Notes: a model not told the origin generated them from the sequence alone. Positions 9,061 through 20,590 are shown, counted from the stretch's first letter. The stretch is DNA of 64,000 bases from Leucobacter sp. CX169 (GCF_017161405.1 NZ_CP071051.1:620001-684000); one strand, 5' to 3'. A program made the numbers and translations.

Positions 9061-9123
9061 TCCCACACGACTGCTGGGTGCCGGGCGTTTCGCCCTCGGC
9101 AGAAACCCAGCGGTCGTGTGGGA
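9061..9123. repeat. 63-bp intergenic palindrome between hpt and ftsH
   Basis: Arms TCCCACACGACTGCTGGGT and ACCCAGCGGTCGTGTGGGA pair at 18 of 19 positions. The 25-base centre itself folds (GCCGGGC against GCCCtCGGC). There is no U-run, so it is not a classic terminator. It ends about ten bases before the -10-like TACTCT of ftsH. Confidence 0.8.
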
Positions 9124-9185
9124 AGCACCGGCTACTCTGACAAGTGCCGAACCAAGCGGTTCATGCATCCCAGAAAGGCGCCGAT

Positions 9186-11224
<2,039 letters not shown>

Positions 11225-11228
<4 letters not shown>

Positions 11229-11848
11229 CGCACGCGGCGGGGATCGATCAGGAGCGGATCCGCGCCGCAGTGCGTGAACTGCTCCTGGCGATCGGTGAGG
11301 ACCCCGATCGGGAGGAGCTGGCAGCGACTCCCGACCGGGTCGCCCAGTCGTACGTAGAGTTCTTCGCGGGCGTCGGGGTTGACCCGGCGGAGCTGCTCTC
11401 CGAGGCAGTCCCGGTCGGCGACGACACCGGCGAGCTGGTGCTGATGCGCGACATCACGCTGCGGTCCGTGTGCGAACACCACCTGCTCCCGTTCCGCGGT
11501 CGCGTCCACATCGCCTACCGCCCCCACGCGCGGGTCGTGGGCCTCGGGGCGCTGCCCCGCGTCGTCGAAGTGCTCGCGGCACGCCCACAGCTGCAGGAAC
11601 GCCTCGGCGAGCAGATCGCCGAGACGGTCGACGCCGCGCTTGCCCCCCACGGTGTGCTCGTGGTGATCGAGGCGCAGCACGGCTGCGTGACCGATCGCGG
11701 CGTGCGCCAGGCCGACAGCTCCGCAGTCACGATCGCGTCTCGCGGCGTGTACGTCGACGCGGTCGAACGCGCCGAGGTGATGGCCCTGATCTCGATGGGC
11801 GACCGGTCGACCGACCGGGCAGGAGAGTCGGCCGGGGCCACCCGATGA
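11225..11848 (+). CDS. folE: GTP cyclohydrolase I
   Basis: 207-residue enzyme making 7,8-dihydroneopterin triphosphate from GTP, the first step of folate synthesis. The zinc and substrate motif CEHHLLPF is present, as is the later HGCVTDRGV segment containing the second zinc cysteine. The GTG start overlaps the ftsH stop (GTGA) and its own stop overlaps folP (ATGA), so it is translated as part of a tightly coupled operon. Length matches the usual 190-220 residues. Confidence 0.95.
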
Positions 11849-12726
11849 CCCTCGTCCTCGGGGTGCTCAACGTCACCCCTGACTCGTTCAGCGACGGCGG
11901 CGACTTCGCGGCCACCGACGTGGCCATTGCGCGCGGCTTCGAGCTCGCGCGCCTCGGCGCCGACTTCATCGACGTCGGTGGCGAGTCAACCCGACCGGGG
12001 GCGACCCGTGTGGCCCCCGACGATGAGCTGCGCCGGGTACTCCCCGTCGTGCGTGCGCTCGCCGAGGGCGGCATTCCGGTCTCGATCGACACGCTGCGAG
12101 CGCGCACGGCTGAGGCCGCGGTCGCGGCCGGAGCGCGCCTCGTCAACGACGTCTCGGGCGGTGAATCCGACCCCGACATGCTGCGCGTCGTCGCCGATTC
12201 CAGCGCCGAGATCGCACTCGGCCATTGGCGCGGCATCCCTGACGTGGCGCATCGCCGCTCGGACTACCGCGACGTCGTGCGCGAGGTGCGGGGTGCGCTC
12301 GCGCTGCGGGTCGCCGCGGCCCACGAGGCGGGCATCGCCGCCGAGCGCATCATCGTCGACCCTGGCCTCGGCTTCGATAAGACCTCCGAACAGGGCTGGG
12401 CGCTGCTGGCCCGACTCGGCGAACTCGCCGACCCCGGCACGCGAGTGCTCGTCGGGGCGTCGCGCAAGCGGATGCTCGGAGAGCTGCTTGAGGCGCTGCC
12501 CGCCGCCGGCGCGGCCCAGGATCATGCTGCCGCCGGCGCGCACGCCGCAGCGGAGCTCGGCCCCCGCGACCGCGACCTCGCGACCGCGGTCGTATCGGCG
12601 CTCGCGGCGCGGGCCGGCGCCTGGGCGGTGCGTGTGCACGACGTGCCCGGCACAGTGCAGGCGCTCGCGGTGGAACGCGCGTGGGCGTTCGCGGAAGACC
12701 GAAACGAGCCGGGGGAGCGCTCATGA
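11845..12726 (+). CDS. folP: Dihydropteroate synthase
   Basis: 293-residue TIM-barrel enzyme joining hydroxymethyl-dihydropterin pyrophosphate to p-aminobenzoate; it is the sulfonamide target. The first signature NVTPDSFSDGG occurs at about residues 9-19, the second DVGGESTRPGAT at about 44-55, and the C-terminal RVLVGASRKRM loop binds pterin and phosphate. The start and stop codons both overlap neighbouring fol genes. Nothing in the pterin or p-aminobenzoate loops suggests a sulfonamide-resistant Sul-type enzyme. Confidence 0.95.
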   Translation: MTLVLGVLNVTPDSFSDGGDFAATDVAIARGFELARLGADFIDVGGESTRPGATRVAPDDELRRVLPVVRALAEGGIPVSIDTLRARTAEAAVAAGARLVNDVSGGESDPDMLRVVADSSAEIALGHWRGIPDVAHRRSDYRDVVREVRGALALRVAAAHEAGIAAERIIVDPGLGFDKTSEQGWALLARLGELADPGTRVLVGASRKRMLGELLEALPAAGAAQDHAAAGAHAAAELGPRDRDLATAVVSALAARAGAWAVRVHDVPGTVQALAVERAWAFAEDRNEPGERS

Positions 12727-13112
12727 ACCACTTTGCGGGCGACCGGATCGACCTCGTCGGCCTCGAGGCCTTCGCCCACCACGGCGTGTTTGCGCACGAG
12801 CGCTCGGACGGCCAGCGCTTCGTGATCGACGCGACCGTCGCGGTCGACCTCGCGGCGGCTTCGGCCGGCGACGAGCTTGCCCGGACCGTGCACTACGGCG
12901 AGCTCGCAGCCGCCATCGTCGCCTCGGTCGAGCGCGACCCGGTCGACCTGATCGAGACCGTCGCCGAGCGGGTCGCCGCCGTCGCCCTCGGCTTCGCCGG
13001 CGTCACCGCGACACGCATCACCGTTCACAAGCCGAACGCCCCGATCACGGTCCCGTTTGCGGACGTGTCCGTGACCGTCGTGCGGCTCGCCGCCGCCGAG
13101 GGCGCCCGATGA
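12723..13112 (+). CDS. folB: Dihydroneopterin aldolase
   Basis: 129-residue enzyme that cleaves 7,8-dihydroneopterin to 6-hydroxymethyl-dihydropterin. The N-terminal LVGLEAFAHHGVFAHE segment carries the conserved Glu and His residues, followed by VHYGEL and the catalytic-lysine motif HKPNAPI near the end. The ATG overlaps the folP stop. Length is typical at 115-130 residues. Confidence 0.95.
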   Translation: MNHFAGDRIDLVGLEAFAHHGVFAHERSDGQRFVIDATVAVDLAAASAGDELARTVHYGELAAAIVASVERDPVDLIETVAERVAAVALGFAGVTATRITVHKPNAPITVPFADVSVTVVRLAAAEGAR

Positions 13113-13651
13113 TCGCGCAGGTCGTGCCGATCCTGCTCGCGTTCGGGTCGAACCTGGGCGACCGCAGCGGCACCATCGCGGCGGCCCAGCGGGAGCTCGC
13201 TGGTAGCCACGGGATCATTGAGTTCGCGGCCTCGCCGCTTCGCGAAACCATCGCGCTCACCCTCGACGGCCCGGACGAGTCGGCGCCCCGCTATGTCAAC
13301 GGCGTCGCGCGGGCCACGACCACGCTGTCGCCGCACGAGCTACTCGACTTGCTCCAGCGCGTGGAATCCACCCACGGGCGCACGCGCGAGGCCCGCTGGG
13401 GCGATCGCACGCTCGACGTCGACCTCATCCTTTTCGGCGGGCGCGTGGTGCAGGACGAGCGCCTCACCGTCCCGCACCCGCGCGCCTTCGAACGCGACTT
13501 CGTGCTCGCGCCCTGGCTCGCGCTCGAACCCGACGCCGTGCTGATGGGCCACGGCCGCGTGGCCGAGTTGCTCGCGCGCGTGGGCGACACGACCCTGCCA
13601 CTCTCAGCCACGACCGAAGCCGCCGACGCCGCGGTGCGGGAGACCCGATGA
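13109..13651 (+). CDS. folK: 2-amino-4-hydroxy-6-hydroxymethyldihydropteridine pyrophosphokinase
   Basis: 180-residue HPPK, which transfers pyrophosphate from ATP to 6-hydroxymethyl-dihydropterin, supplying FolP. The substrate motif AFGSNLGDR lies near the N-terminus. The signature region RWGDRTLDVDLILFGG carries the two magnesium-binding aspartates, followed by the VPHPRAFERDFVLAPW segment. The start overlaps folB by four bases and the stop overlaps the DUF3180 gene, so expression is coupled. Confidence 0.95.
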   Translation: MIAQVVPILLAFGSNLGDRSGTIAAAQRELAGSHGIIEFAASPLRETIALTLDGPDESAPRYVNGVARATTTLSPHELLDLLQRVESTHGRTREARWGDRTLDVDLILFGGRVVQDERLTVPHPRAFERDFVLAPWLALEPDAVLMGHGRVAELLARVGDTTLPLSATTEAADAAVRETR

Positions 13652-14154
13652 ACCCCAAGCTGCAGCGCACTCACCCACTCGTCGTCCTCGCGTTCGCGGC
13701 GACGGGTCTCGCGGTCGGCCTGGTCGTGCAGTTCGCGCGCTCGGGTTCGGGTCAGCCTCCCCTCGCCCCGCCCTACTCGCTGCCGGCGACGATGGTCGTG
13801 CTCGGGGCCGTGCTGCTCACCCTCGCGGTGCTGTTGCGCCGGCGGGTGAGCCGCCCGGAAACGGGCCCGGTGAACCCGTTCCAAGCGGTGCGGGTGCTCG
13901 CCGCGGCGCGCGCCTCGCAGTTCGTGGGCGGGCTGATCGGCGGGTTCGGGGCCGGCCTGTTGCTCTCGCTCGCGGGGCGTCCCGTCCCGACGAGCGTCAG
14001 CATTTGGGTGCCAATGCTCGCAACCCTGATCGCCGCCGTCGCCCTGCTCGTCTGCGGCGTCATCGCCGAGCGGCTCTGCCGGGTGCCCCCGCAGGACCAG
14101 GATGAGGCACGCGATTCCGATCGGGGCACAGACCCGGCCGATCAGCCGGCGTAG
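13648..14154 (+). CDS. DUF3180 membrane protein
   Basis: 168-residue integral membrane protein with four predicted helices at about residues 11-30, 46-65, 90-110 and 115-137. It has the TxPxxL N-terminal pattern and overall layout of DUF3180, a family found almost only beside folK in Actinobacteria. Its role is unknown. The ATG overlaps the folK stop, so it belongs to the fol operon. A hydrophilic Asp/Arg-rich tail ends the protein. Confidence 0.8.
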   Translation: MNPKLQRTHPLVVLAFAATGLAVGLVVQFARSGSGQPPLAPPYSLPATMVVLGAVLLTLAVLLRRRVSRPETGPVNPFQAVRVLAAARASQFVGGLIGGFGAGLLLSLAGRPVPTSVSIWVPMLATLIAAVALLVCGVIAERLCRVPPQDQDEARDSDRGTDPADQPA

Positions 14155-14196
14155 GTCAGTTCCCCCTCGCGGGCGCCCGTCCGGCAGAATGGGAGC

Positions 14197-14733
14197 GTGA
14201 CAGATGCGCAGAGAGACTCATCGATGACCGACTCGGCAATTGAGACCGTGCCCGCCAGCGACTCCGGGCAGTGGCGCCGGGTTTCGCCCTCCTATGTCTG
14301 GGTCGACCTCGTCGGCAACGTCGTTCCGCTGCTGATCGTCGGTGTTCTGTGGCTGGTGGTGCCGGTCCTGGCCGACGACGAGCTCCCTCCGTTCTTCCCC
14401 TGGATCCTGGGTGCTGTCGCCGCGCTCATCCTGGTCAATGCCGCCTTCGGAGTGCGCCGGGTGCGGGCGATCGGCTACCAGCTGCGCCAGGACGACCTGC
14501 TCTTCCGGCGCGGCATCATGTTCGAGCGCGTGGTCGCCGTGCCCTATGGGCGCATGCAGCTCATTGACACCCACCGCGGGCCAGTGCTGCGCGCCCTCGG
14601 CCTCACGACGCTGAAGTTCGTCACCGCCGCTGCCGCGACCAATGTCCAACTGCCCGGGCTGCGCGAGGCCGACGCGCTCGAGCTGCGCGATCAGCTGGTG
14701 GCACTCGCTGAGACCCGCCGGTCGGGCCTGTGA
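14197..14733 (+). CDS. Membrane PH-domain protein (bPH2, YdbS-like)
   Basis: 178-residue protein with two transmembrane helices at about residues 33-55 and 65-84, followed by a bacterial PH-like domain (VRAIGYQLRQDDLLFRRGIM onwards). YdbS/YdbT-type proteins work in pairs, and in Bacillus such a pair is linked to resistance to bacteriocins and membrane stress; the role here is inferred only. The GTG start lies six bases after CAGAAT, a leaderless layout that also includes GGGAG. The next gene's GTG overlaps its stop. Confidence 0.8.
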   Translation: MTDAQRDSSMTDSAIETVPASDSGQWRRVSPSYVWVDLVGNVVPLLIVGVLWLVVPVLADDELPPFFPWILGAVAALILVNAAFGVRRVRAIGYQLRQDDLLFRRGIMFERVVAVPYGRMQLIDTHRGPVLRALGLTTLKFVTAAAATNVQLPGLREADALELRDQLVALAETRRSGL

Positions 14734-16373
14734 CCGATCTGACGCCCGGGGCCCCGGTGCCCGAGGCCGCGGCGCCCGAACCGTCCGAGGGCTGGCGGCG
14801 ACTGCACCCGCTGTCGCCGCTCTTGCGCGGCGGGCTCTTTGTGCTCGTCATCGCGGGCATCGTGCTCGCGAATCTCCGCGACCGGCTGGTCGCAATCGTG
14901 CTCGTCGATGTGCCCTGGGCTGAGGAATCGGGGAGCAGCGGTGACATCATCGATGTCATCCTGGAACGTAACCTCGTCCTCGTCGCATTCCTCGCAGTGT
15001 TCGGGGTATTGCTCTTCGTTGTCTTGTTCTCCTGGCTCGGCTGGCGCATGCACACCTATCGCATCACGAGCGAGTCGGTCGAGTCGCGCAGCGGGATCCT
15101 GTTCCGTCAGCACCGCCGCGCCCCGCTCGACCGCATTCAGGGGGTGAACCTGCAGCGCCCGCTGCTCGCGCGGCTGCTCGGGCTCACCATGCTCGAGGTC
15201 GCGACCGCCGGCCAAGACGGCAAGGTGAAGCTCAACTACCTCGGACATCGAGACGCAAAGGCCGAGCGAGAGCACATTCTCGCCGAGGTCGCGGCGCGCC
15301 GGACGGGCGCGCGGGTCGCGCCAAGTCCGCAGGATCCGGCCGTGCCCGCGTCCGCCCTTTCGCCGGAAGGCTCGCCCGCGGGGGAGACCCTGCCGCACCG
15401 CGATCCGGCCCTCGCGGCAATGCCCGGTCAACTGGCGAACCGCGTTGAGGATTTCGCTGACCTCGACCTCGACGCGGGCGCCGGCGACTCTCTCGTCTCC
15501 GTGCCGGCCGGTCGCCTGTTGGGGGCGACGCTGCTGTCGTGGCCGACGATCATCTTCGTGGTCGGCATCGCCGGCATCATCATCGCCGGCATCCTCGGCG
15601 AGAGCGTGCTGCTCTTCATGCTGGTGCCGACGGTGATCACGTTCTTCGGTGTGACTTTTGCGAGCTTCACCCGCAGCATGAACTTCCACCTCTCGCTGAG
15701 CGAACAGGGTGTTCGGGTCTCGACCGGCCTGCTCTCCACCGTCACCGAGACCATTCCGCGCGGCCGCATCCACGCCATCGAGGTCTTCCAGCCGCTCGGC
15801 TGGCGCCCCTTCGGCTGGTGGCACGTGCGCATCACGACCGCGGGTCTCGGCCCGACGAGCGGCGGCGGCACTGGCGTGCTGCTCAACACCATGCTGCCCG
15901 TCGGGAAGTTCGCGGACGCCGCGCGCGTGCTCGACGTCCTGTTGCCGGCGCATGGCATGTCGCCGGACGAACTGGGCGAGGCGATGATGGGGCACTCGGG
16001 CGGCTTCGTCGGCTCGCCGAAGCGTGCGGCCTGGATCCTGTGGTTCGCGCGACGTAGGAACGGTCTGCAAGTTTCGGCCGCGACCTCGGCAGACGCGGCG
16101 CACGTGAGACTGCGCCGGGGAGTGGCGACCCGGAGGCTGGCACTCGTGCCGATGGTGCGCATCCAGTCGGTGCAGCTACACCGCGGGCTGCTCCATCGCC
16201 CGCTGGGGCTCGCGGCACTCACCACGCACACGGTGCTCGGCCCCGTGCGGACCCGCGTCTCGGGCCTCGCGCTTGTCGACGCGCAGGCGGCATTCTCTGC
16301 AATCGTTGCGGCGGCGGTCGAGGCCGGCTGGGAGGACTCGCACAAGTCAGAGGCCCCGGGGGTCGAGCGATGA
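14730..16373 (+). CDS. Large membrane PH-domain protein (YdbT-like)
   Basis: 547-residue partner of the preceding protein. Two pairs of hydrophobic helices (about residues 30-50, 75-100, 263-285 and 285-310) alternate with bPH2 repeats marked by RITSESVESRSGILFRQHRR and by SLSEQGVRVSTGLLSTVTET, with a third repeat near the C-terminus. The RGRIHAIEVFQPLGWRPFGW segment is typical of YdbT-type proteins. It starts at GTG inside the upstream stop and ends by overlapping the DUF2520 gene. Function is unknown beyond probable membrane association and stress. Confidence 0.8.
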   Translation: MTDLTPGAPVPEAAAPEPSEGWRRLHPLSPLLRGGLFVLVIAGIVLANLRDRLVAIVLVDVPWAEESGSSGDIIDVILERNLVLVAFLAVFGVLLFVVLFSWLGWRMHTYRITSESVESRSGILFRQHRRAPLDRIQGVNLQRPLLARLLGLTMLEVATAGQDGKVKLNYLGHRDAKAEREHILAEVAARRTGARVAPSPQDPAVPASALSPEGSPAGETLPHRDPALAAMPGQLANRVEDFADLDLDAGAGDSLVSVPAGRLLGATLLSWPTIIFVVGIAGIIIAGILGESVLLFMLVPTVITFFGVTFASFTRSMNFHLSLSEQGVRVSTGLLSTVTETIPRGRIHAIEVFQPLGWRPFGWWHVRITTAGLGPTSGGGTGVLLNTMLPVGKFADAARVLDVLLPAHGMSPDELGEAMMGHSGGFVGSPKRAAWILWFARRRNGLQVSAATSADAAHVRLRRGVATRRLALVPMVRIQSVQLHRGLLHRPLGLAALTTHTVLGPVRTRVSGLALVDAQAAFSAIVAAAVEAGWEDSHKSEAPGVER

Positions 16374-17092
16374 GTCCCGCGGGGCGCCTCGGCGTCGGGA
16401 TTATCGGGGCCGGGAAGGTCGGGCCCGTCCTGGGCCGCGCCCTCGCGGGGGCCGGCCACGCGATCACCGGCATCACCGCCGTCGGGGAGGATCGCGTCGA
16501 GCGCGTCGAGGCGATGCTGCCGGGGGTCCCGGTGCTCGATATTCCGGAGGTCGTTCGCCGCTCCGAGCTCGTGATTTTCGCGGTACCCGGCGACGAACTC
16601 CCGGGGCTCGTGCGCGGGTTGACCGAGACGAGTGCCTGGCAGCCGGGGCAGCTCGTGCTCCACACCGTCGCGTCGCTCGGCATCCGGGTCTTCGCCCCGG
16701 CGATGGCCGCCGGCGTGATTCCGATCGCGTTTCACCCCGCGCTCGTGTTCACCGGCACGAGTATGGACGTGAGTCGGCTGCACGAGGCGACGGTCGCGGT
16801 CACGGCACCGGCCCCCGTACTGCCGATCGGCCAGGCCCTCGCGGTCGAGATCGGCGCGGAACCAGTGGTCGTGGCCGAGGCGGATCGGGCGGCCTACGGC
16901 GAGGCCATCGATGCTGCTGTCGAGCTCTCGGCTGCCGTCGTGCGCCAGGCCACCGACGCGCTGCGCGCTCTCGGGCTCGACCGCCCGAGTCGCGTCGTGA
17001 GCGGGCTCGTGCGCGCGTCCGTCGACGAGGCGTTGTTGATCGCGGCCAGGCAGGATCCTGACGGGCCGTTTGTCGAGGAAGACCCCCGGTAG
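16370..17092 (+). CDS. Rossmann-fold DUF2520 protein
   Basis: 240-residue predicted NAD(P)-binding protein. The N-terminal dinucleotide motif is GIIGAGKVGPVLGRAL at about residues 9-24; the C-terminal half is the helical DUF2520 domain, related to ketopantoate-reductase-like dimerisation domains. In many actinobacteria this gene sits directly before panC, which suggests a link to pantothenate synthesis, but here lysS follows and panC is absent. Its substrate is unknown. Translation is coupled to the PH-domain gene by an ATGA overlap. Confidence 0.75.
   Translation: MSPAGRLGVGIIGAGKVGPVLGRALAGAGHAITGITAVGEDRVERVEAMLPGVPVLDIPEVVRRSELVIFAVPGDELPGLVRGLTETSAWQPGQLVLHTVASLGIRVFAPAMAAGVIPIAFHPALVFTGTSMDVSRLHEATVAVTAPAPVLPIGQALAVEIGAEPVVVAEADRAAYGEAIDAAVELSAAVVRQATDALRALGLDRPSRVVSGLVRASVDEALLIAARQDPDGPFVEEDPR
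17051..17060. repeat. CAGGATCCTG palindrome copy
   Basis: Copy of the over-represented palindrome near the 3' end of the DUF2520 gene. Confidence 0.6.
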
Positions 17093-17130
17093 ACTGGTCC
17101 GAAACCCAACCCCCGGAGGACCCCGCCACG

Positions 17131-18687
17131 ATGAGCGATCAGACTACGCCCGCGAACGCGCCCACTGACTCTGCCCTGCAGAGCGAAGAGGAAATCTTCG
17201 AGCAGAAGGCCGTGCGTCTCGCGAAGCGCGATCGGCTCAACGCCGAGGCCACCGACCTCGGCGGCGGCGCGTACCCGGTGTCGGTGCCGGTCACGCACAC
17301 GATCGGCCAGGTCCGGGCGCAGTTTGGCCACCTCGAGGAGGTCCCCGACACGGCCTCGGGCGAGATCGTCGGCGTCTCGGGTCGCGTTGTCTTCCAGCGC
17401 AATACGGGCAAGCTCTGCTTCGCGTCGCTGCAGTCGGGCGACGGCACCCGGATCCAGGCCATGGTGAGCCTGGCCGAGGTGGGCGAGGAGTCGCTCGCGC
17501 GCTACAAGGAGCTCGTCGATCTCGGCGACCACCTGTTCGTGCGCGGCCAGGTCATCTCGAGCCGCCGCGGCGAGCTGTCGATCATGGTGTCCGAGTGGCA
17601 GATCGCGGCGAAGGCCGTTGTCCCGCTGCCCAACCTCCACAGCGAGCTGAACGAGGAGACGCGGGTGCGTCAGCGCTACCTGGACCTCATCGTGCGCGAG
17701 CAGGCACGCACCAACGTGTTCACGCGCGCCAAGACCATGGCGAGCCTGCGCGAGACGTTCGCCGAGCACGACTTCCTCGAGGTCGAGACCCCGATGCTGC
17801 AGACGATGCACGGCGGCGCTTCGGCACGTCCCTTCGTCACCCACTCGAACGCGTTCGACACCGAGCTGTTCCTGCGCATCGCGCCGGAGCTGTACCTCAA
17901 GCGCGCGGTCGTCGGCGGCCTCGAGCGCGTCTTCGAGATCAACCGGAACTTCCGCAACGAGGGCGCTGACTCGACGCACAGCCCTGAGTTCGCGATGCTC
18001 GAGGCGTACGAGGCGTACGGCGACTACACGTCGATTGCCAACCTCACGCAGGAACTGATCCAGAAGGCCGCCCTGGCGGTCAACCGCGGCACCGAGCGCG
18101 AGGGCACCCAGGTCGTCCTCTGGGCGGACGGCACGCTGTTCGACCTGGGCGGAGAGTGGGACCGCATTTCGATGTACGGCACGCTGTCTGAGGCGGCCGG
18201 CCGCGAGATCACGCCCTCCACGTCAGTGGAAGAGCTGCAGGCGCTGGCCGATGCGGAAGGCGTCGAGGTGCCGCTGCCCAACCACGGCAAGCTCGTTGAA
18301 GAGCTCTGGGAGCACTTCGTGAAGGACGGGCTGACGCGTCCGACCTTCGTGATGGACTTCCCGGTCGAGACGAGCCCCCTCACCCGTCAGCACCGCTCGA
18401 TCGCCGGCGTGGTCGAGAAGTGGGACCTGTACATTCGCGGGTTCGAGCTCGCCACCGGATACTCCGAGCTGGTGGACCCGGTCGTGCAGCGCGAGCGCTT
18501 CGTCGAGCAGGCCGCGATGGGCGCCAAGGGCGACGTCGAGGCGATGCCCATCGACGAGGAATTCCTGCGCGCCCTCGAGCACGGCATGCCGCCGTCGGGC
18601 GGCATGGGCATGGGAATGGACCGCCTGCTCATGGCGCTCACGGGCCTCGGGATCCGTGAGACGATCCTCTTCCCGCTCGTCAAGTAG
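17131..18687 (+). CDS. lysS: Lysine--tRNA ligase, class II
   Basis: 518-residue cytoplasmic synthetase charging tRNA-Lys. An N-terminal OB-fold anticodon-binding domain (about residues 60-165, with [19 protein letters not shown]) precedes the class II core: motif 2 in [20 protein letters not shown] and motif 3 in [21 protein letters not shown] precedes the ATG. A -10-like TAGACT near 17090, inside the end of the DUF2520 gene, suggests its own promoter and a short leader. Confidence 0.96.
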   Translation: MSDQTTPANAPTDSALQSEEEIFEQKAVRLAKRDRLNAEATDLGGGAYPVSVPVTHTIGQVRAQFGHLEEVPDTASGEIVGVSGRVVFQRNTGKLCFASLQSGDGTRIQAMVSLAEVGEESLARYKELVDLGDHLFVRGQVISSRRGELSIMVSEWQIAAKAVVPLPNLHSELNEETRVRQRYLDLIVREQARTNVFTRAKTMASLRETFAEHDFLEVETPMLQTMHGGASARPFVTHSNAFDTELFLRIAPELYLKRAVVGGLERVFEINRNFRNEGADSTHSPEFAMLEAYEAYGDYTSIANLTQELIQKAALAVNRGTEREGTQVVLWADGTLFDLGGEWDRISMYGTLSEAAGREITPSTSVEELQALADAEGVEVPLPNHGKLVEELWEHFVKDGLTRPTFVMDFPVETSPLTRQHRSIAGVVEKWDLYIRGFELATGYSELVDPVVQRERFVEQAAMGAKGDVEAMPIDEEFLRALEHGMPPSGGMGMGMDRLLMALTGLGIRETILFPLVK

Positions 18688-18763
18688 CGCGGTGGGTGGC
18701 GCCGGGCCTGTTGTATCCGGCGTCGCCCAGCTTTGCGCGGAGCTGACCGGGTAGTCTGTCCTC

Positions 18764-18937
18764 ATGGAAAACTGGTGGGTCAACGCGCTCTGGTCGCTCA
18801 CCCCGACCGTGCTGATCGGTATCTTCTTCTTCTACGTCATCCGCATCATCCTGCGTGCCGACCGCACGGCGCGGAAGGTGTACAGCGAGATCGAGGCTGA
18901 GGAACGCGCAAAGCTGGGCCTGCCCGCGAAGGATTAG
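18764..18937 (+). CDS. Small single-pass membrane protein of unknown function
   Basis: 57-residue protein with the layout short polar N-terminus, one transmembrane helix (TVLIGIFFFYVIRIIL, about residues 15-30) and a charged cytoplasmic tail rich in Arg, Glu and Lys. TAGTCT ends six bases before the ATG, which supports a leaderless transcript and a real gene. No family name is recognised. Its place after lysS and before cls is the only context. Confidence 0.7.
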   Translation: MENWWVNALWSLTPTVLIGIFFFYVIRIILRADRTARKVYSEIEAEERAKLGLPAKD

Positions 18938-19010
18938 CGTTCCTGCGCCCCTATGCGCAGTCACTGCGCCGATAAGGTGGTTCTAACGAACTGCCGACGA
19001 AGGGTCGCAC

Positions 19011-20501
19011 GTGGATTTCACTTGGACGTTGCCAGCAAACACGGCGATCATCGCACTGATCATCGACCTGTCCATTCGTGTCGTCGCGCTCTTTGTGGTT
19101 CCGCGTAATCGCAAGCCGACCTCGGGCATGGCCTGGCTGCTGGCGATCTTCTTCCTCCCGGTGCCCGGCATCATCCTGTTCCTCATCATTGGGAGCAACC
19201 GTCTGCCCCGCGGGCGGGTGGCCAAGCAGGACAAGATCCATCAGCTCATCGCGGAGGTCGCCGATCGCTCTGAGCTGGCGTTTGAAGACCAGCACGTTGG
19301 CCCCGACACCGACACTGACGCGAACCCCTGGCTACACGACATCACGGTGCTGGGGCGAAACCTCGGCGCGCAGCCCATGCTCTCGGGTAACTCGGCCACC
19401 ATCAGCCGCGACTACGACGGCTCGATCGCAGACATGACCGCCGAGATTCGCGCGGCGAAGCGCTACGTCCACATCGAGTTCTACATCCTCTCCTACGACC
19501 AGGCGACCGCCGATTTCTTCGAGGCTATCCGCGAGGCGACCGCCCGCGGCGTCACCGTTCGGGTGCTGCTCGATCACATCGCGGCGGTGCGCGCGCCGGG
19601 CAACCGCAAGACCGTGCGCATGCTCAAGCAGGTCGGCGCGGAGTGGTCGTACATGCTGCCGGTGCGCCCCTGGCGCTGGCAGTACCAGCGGCCGGACCTC
19701 CGCAACCACCGCAAGATCCTGGTGGTCGACGGCAAGGTCGGCTTTATGGGCTCGCAGAACCTCGTCGACTCGACCTACAACAAGAAGTCCAACATTCGTC
19801 GCGGACTGCACTGGAAGGACCTCATGGTCCGGGTCGAGGGACCCGTGGTGCTCGGCCTCAACGCGGTGTTCGTGAGCGACTGGTACCTCGAGACCGACGA
19901 GCTCCTGAGTGAGGAGTGGGTGCTCGAGGCGGTCGAGCATTGCGACCAGAACCTGCACTGCCAGGTGCTGCCGAGCGGACCGGGCTTCTCTGACGAGAAC
20001 AACCTCCAGGTGTTCGTCTCGCTGATGTATATGGCGCGCAAGCGCGTCAGTATCACGAGCCCCTACTTCGTGCCCGAGTCGTCCATTATGAACGCGCTGC
20101 GCGCGGCGACGGCGCGCGGCGTCGAGGTCGAATTGTTCGTGTCTGAGATCGGCGACCAGCCGATGGTGTACCACGCCCAACGCTCCTACTATGAGGAGCT
20201 GTTGAAGGCGGGCGTGCGCATCTTCATGTTCAAGCCGCCGTACATTCTGCACTCGAAGCACTTCAGCATCGACGACTCGGTCGCGGTCATCGGCTCCTCC
20301 AACATGGACGAGCGCTCGTTCAGCCTGAACATGGAGATCTCGATGGTGGTCTACAGCGAGATCTTCGTCCGCGAGCTCGACGAGGTCGTGGCGTACTACC
20401 ACGAGAACTCGCGAGAGCTCACGCTGGAAGAGTGGAGCAAGCAGCCCCTGCGCTCGCAACTGCTCGACAACCTCTCTCGTCTCACTTCCGCGCTGCAGTA
20501 G
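19011..20501 (+). CDS. cls: Cardiolipin synthase
   Basis: 496-residue membrane phospholipase-D-type enzyme condensing two phosphatidylglycerols into cardiolipin. Two N-terminal helices (about residues 4-24 and 38-58) anchor it. Two HKD catalytic motifs are visible: HRKILVVDG with GFMGSQN following, and HSKHFSIDD with AVIGSSNMDERS. The GTG at 19011 follows GAAGGG. Length and two-HKD architecture fit bacterial Cls rather than the CDP-alcohol-transferase-type enzyme found in other actinobacteria. Confidence 0.93.
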   Translation: MDFTWTLPANTAIIALIIDLSIRVVALFVVPRNRKPTSGMAWLLAIFFLPVPGIILFLIIGSNRLPRGRVAKQDKIHQLIAEVADRSELAFEDQHVGPDTDTDANPWLHDITVLGRNLGAQPMLSGNSATISRDYDGSIADMTAEIRAAKRYVHIEFYILSYDQATADFFEAIREATARGVTVRVLLDHIAAVRAPGNRKTVRMLKQVGAEWSYMLPVRPWRWQYQRPDLRNHRKILVVDGKVGFMGSQNLVDSTYNKKSNIRRGLHWKDLMVRVEGPVVLGLNAVFVSDWYLETDELLSEEWVLEAVEHCDQNLHCQVLPSGPGFSDENNLQVFVSLMYMARKRVSITSPYFVPESSIMNALRAATARGVEVELFVSEIGDQPMVYHAQRSYYEELLKAGVRIFMFKPPYILHSKHFSIDDSVAVIGSSNMDERSFSLNMEISMVVYSEIFVRELDEVVAYYHENSRELTLEEWSKQPLRSQLLDNLSRLTSALQ

Positions 20502-20535
20502 CCCCGGCCCTCTGGCCTGCTGGCCCATTGACGGT

Positions 20536-20590
20536 GACCCGGCGGAAATGGCTCCTTCATAGGCCTTGAACGAGCCATCTTCGCCAGGTC
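20536..20590. repeat. 55-bp palindromic element, copy A
   Basis: Arms GACCCGGCGGAAATGGCTC and GAGCCATCTTCGCCAGGTC pair at 16 of 19 positions; the centre continues as TTCA/TGAA. It is 45/55 identical to copy B at 21665, in the same orientation. It lies between the converging cls and DUF559 genes. Confidence 0.85.
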
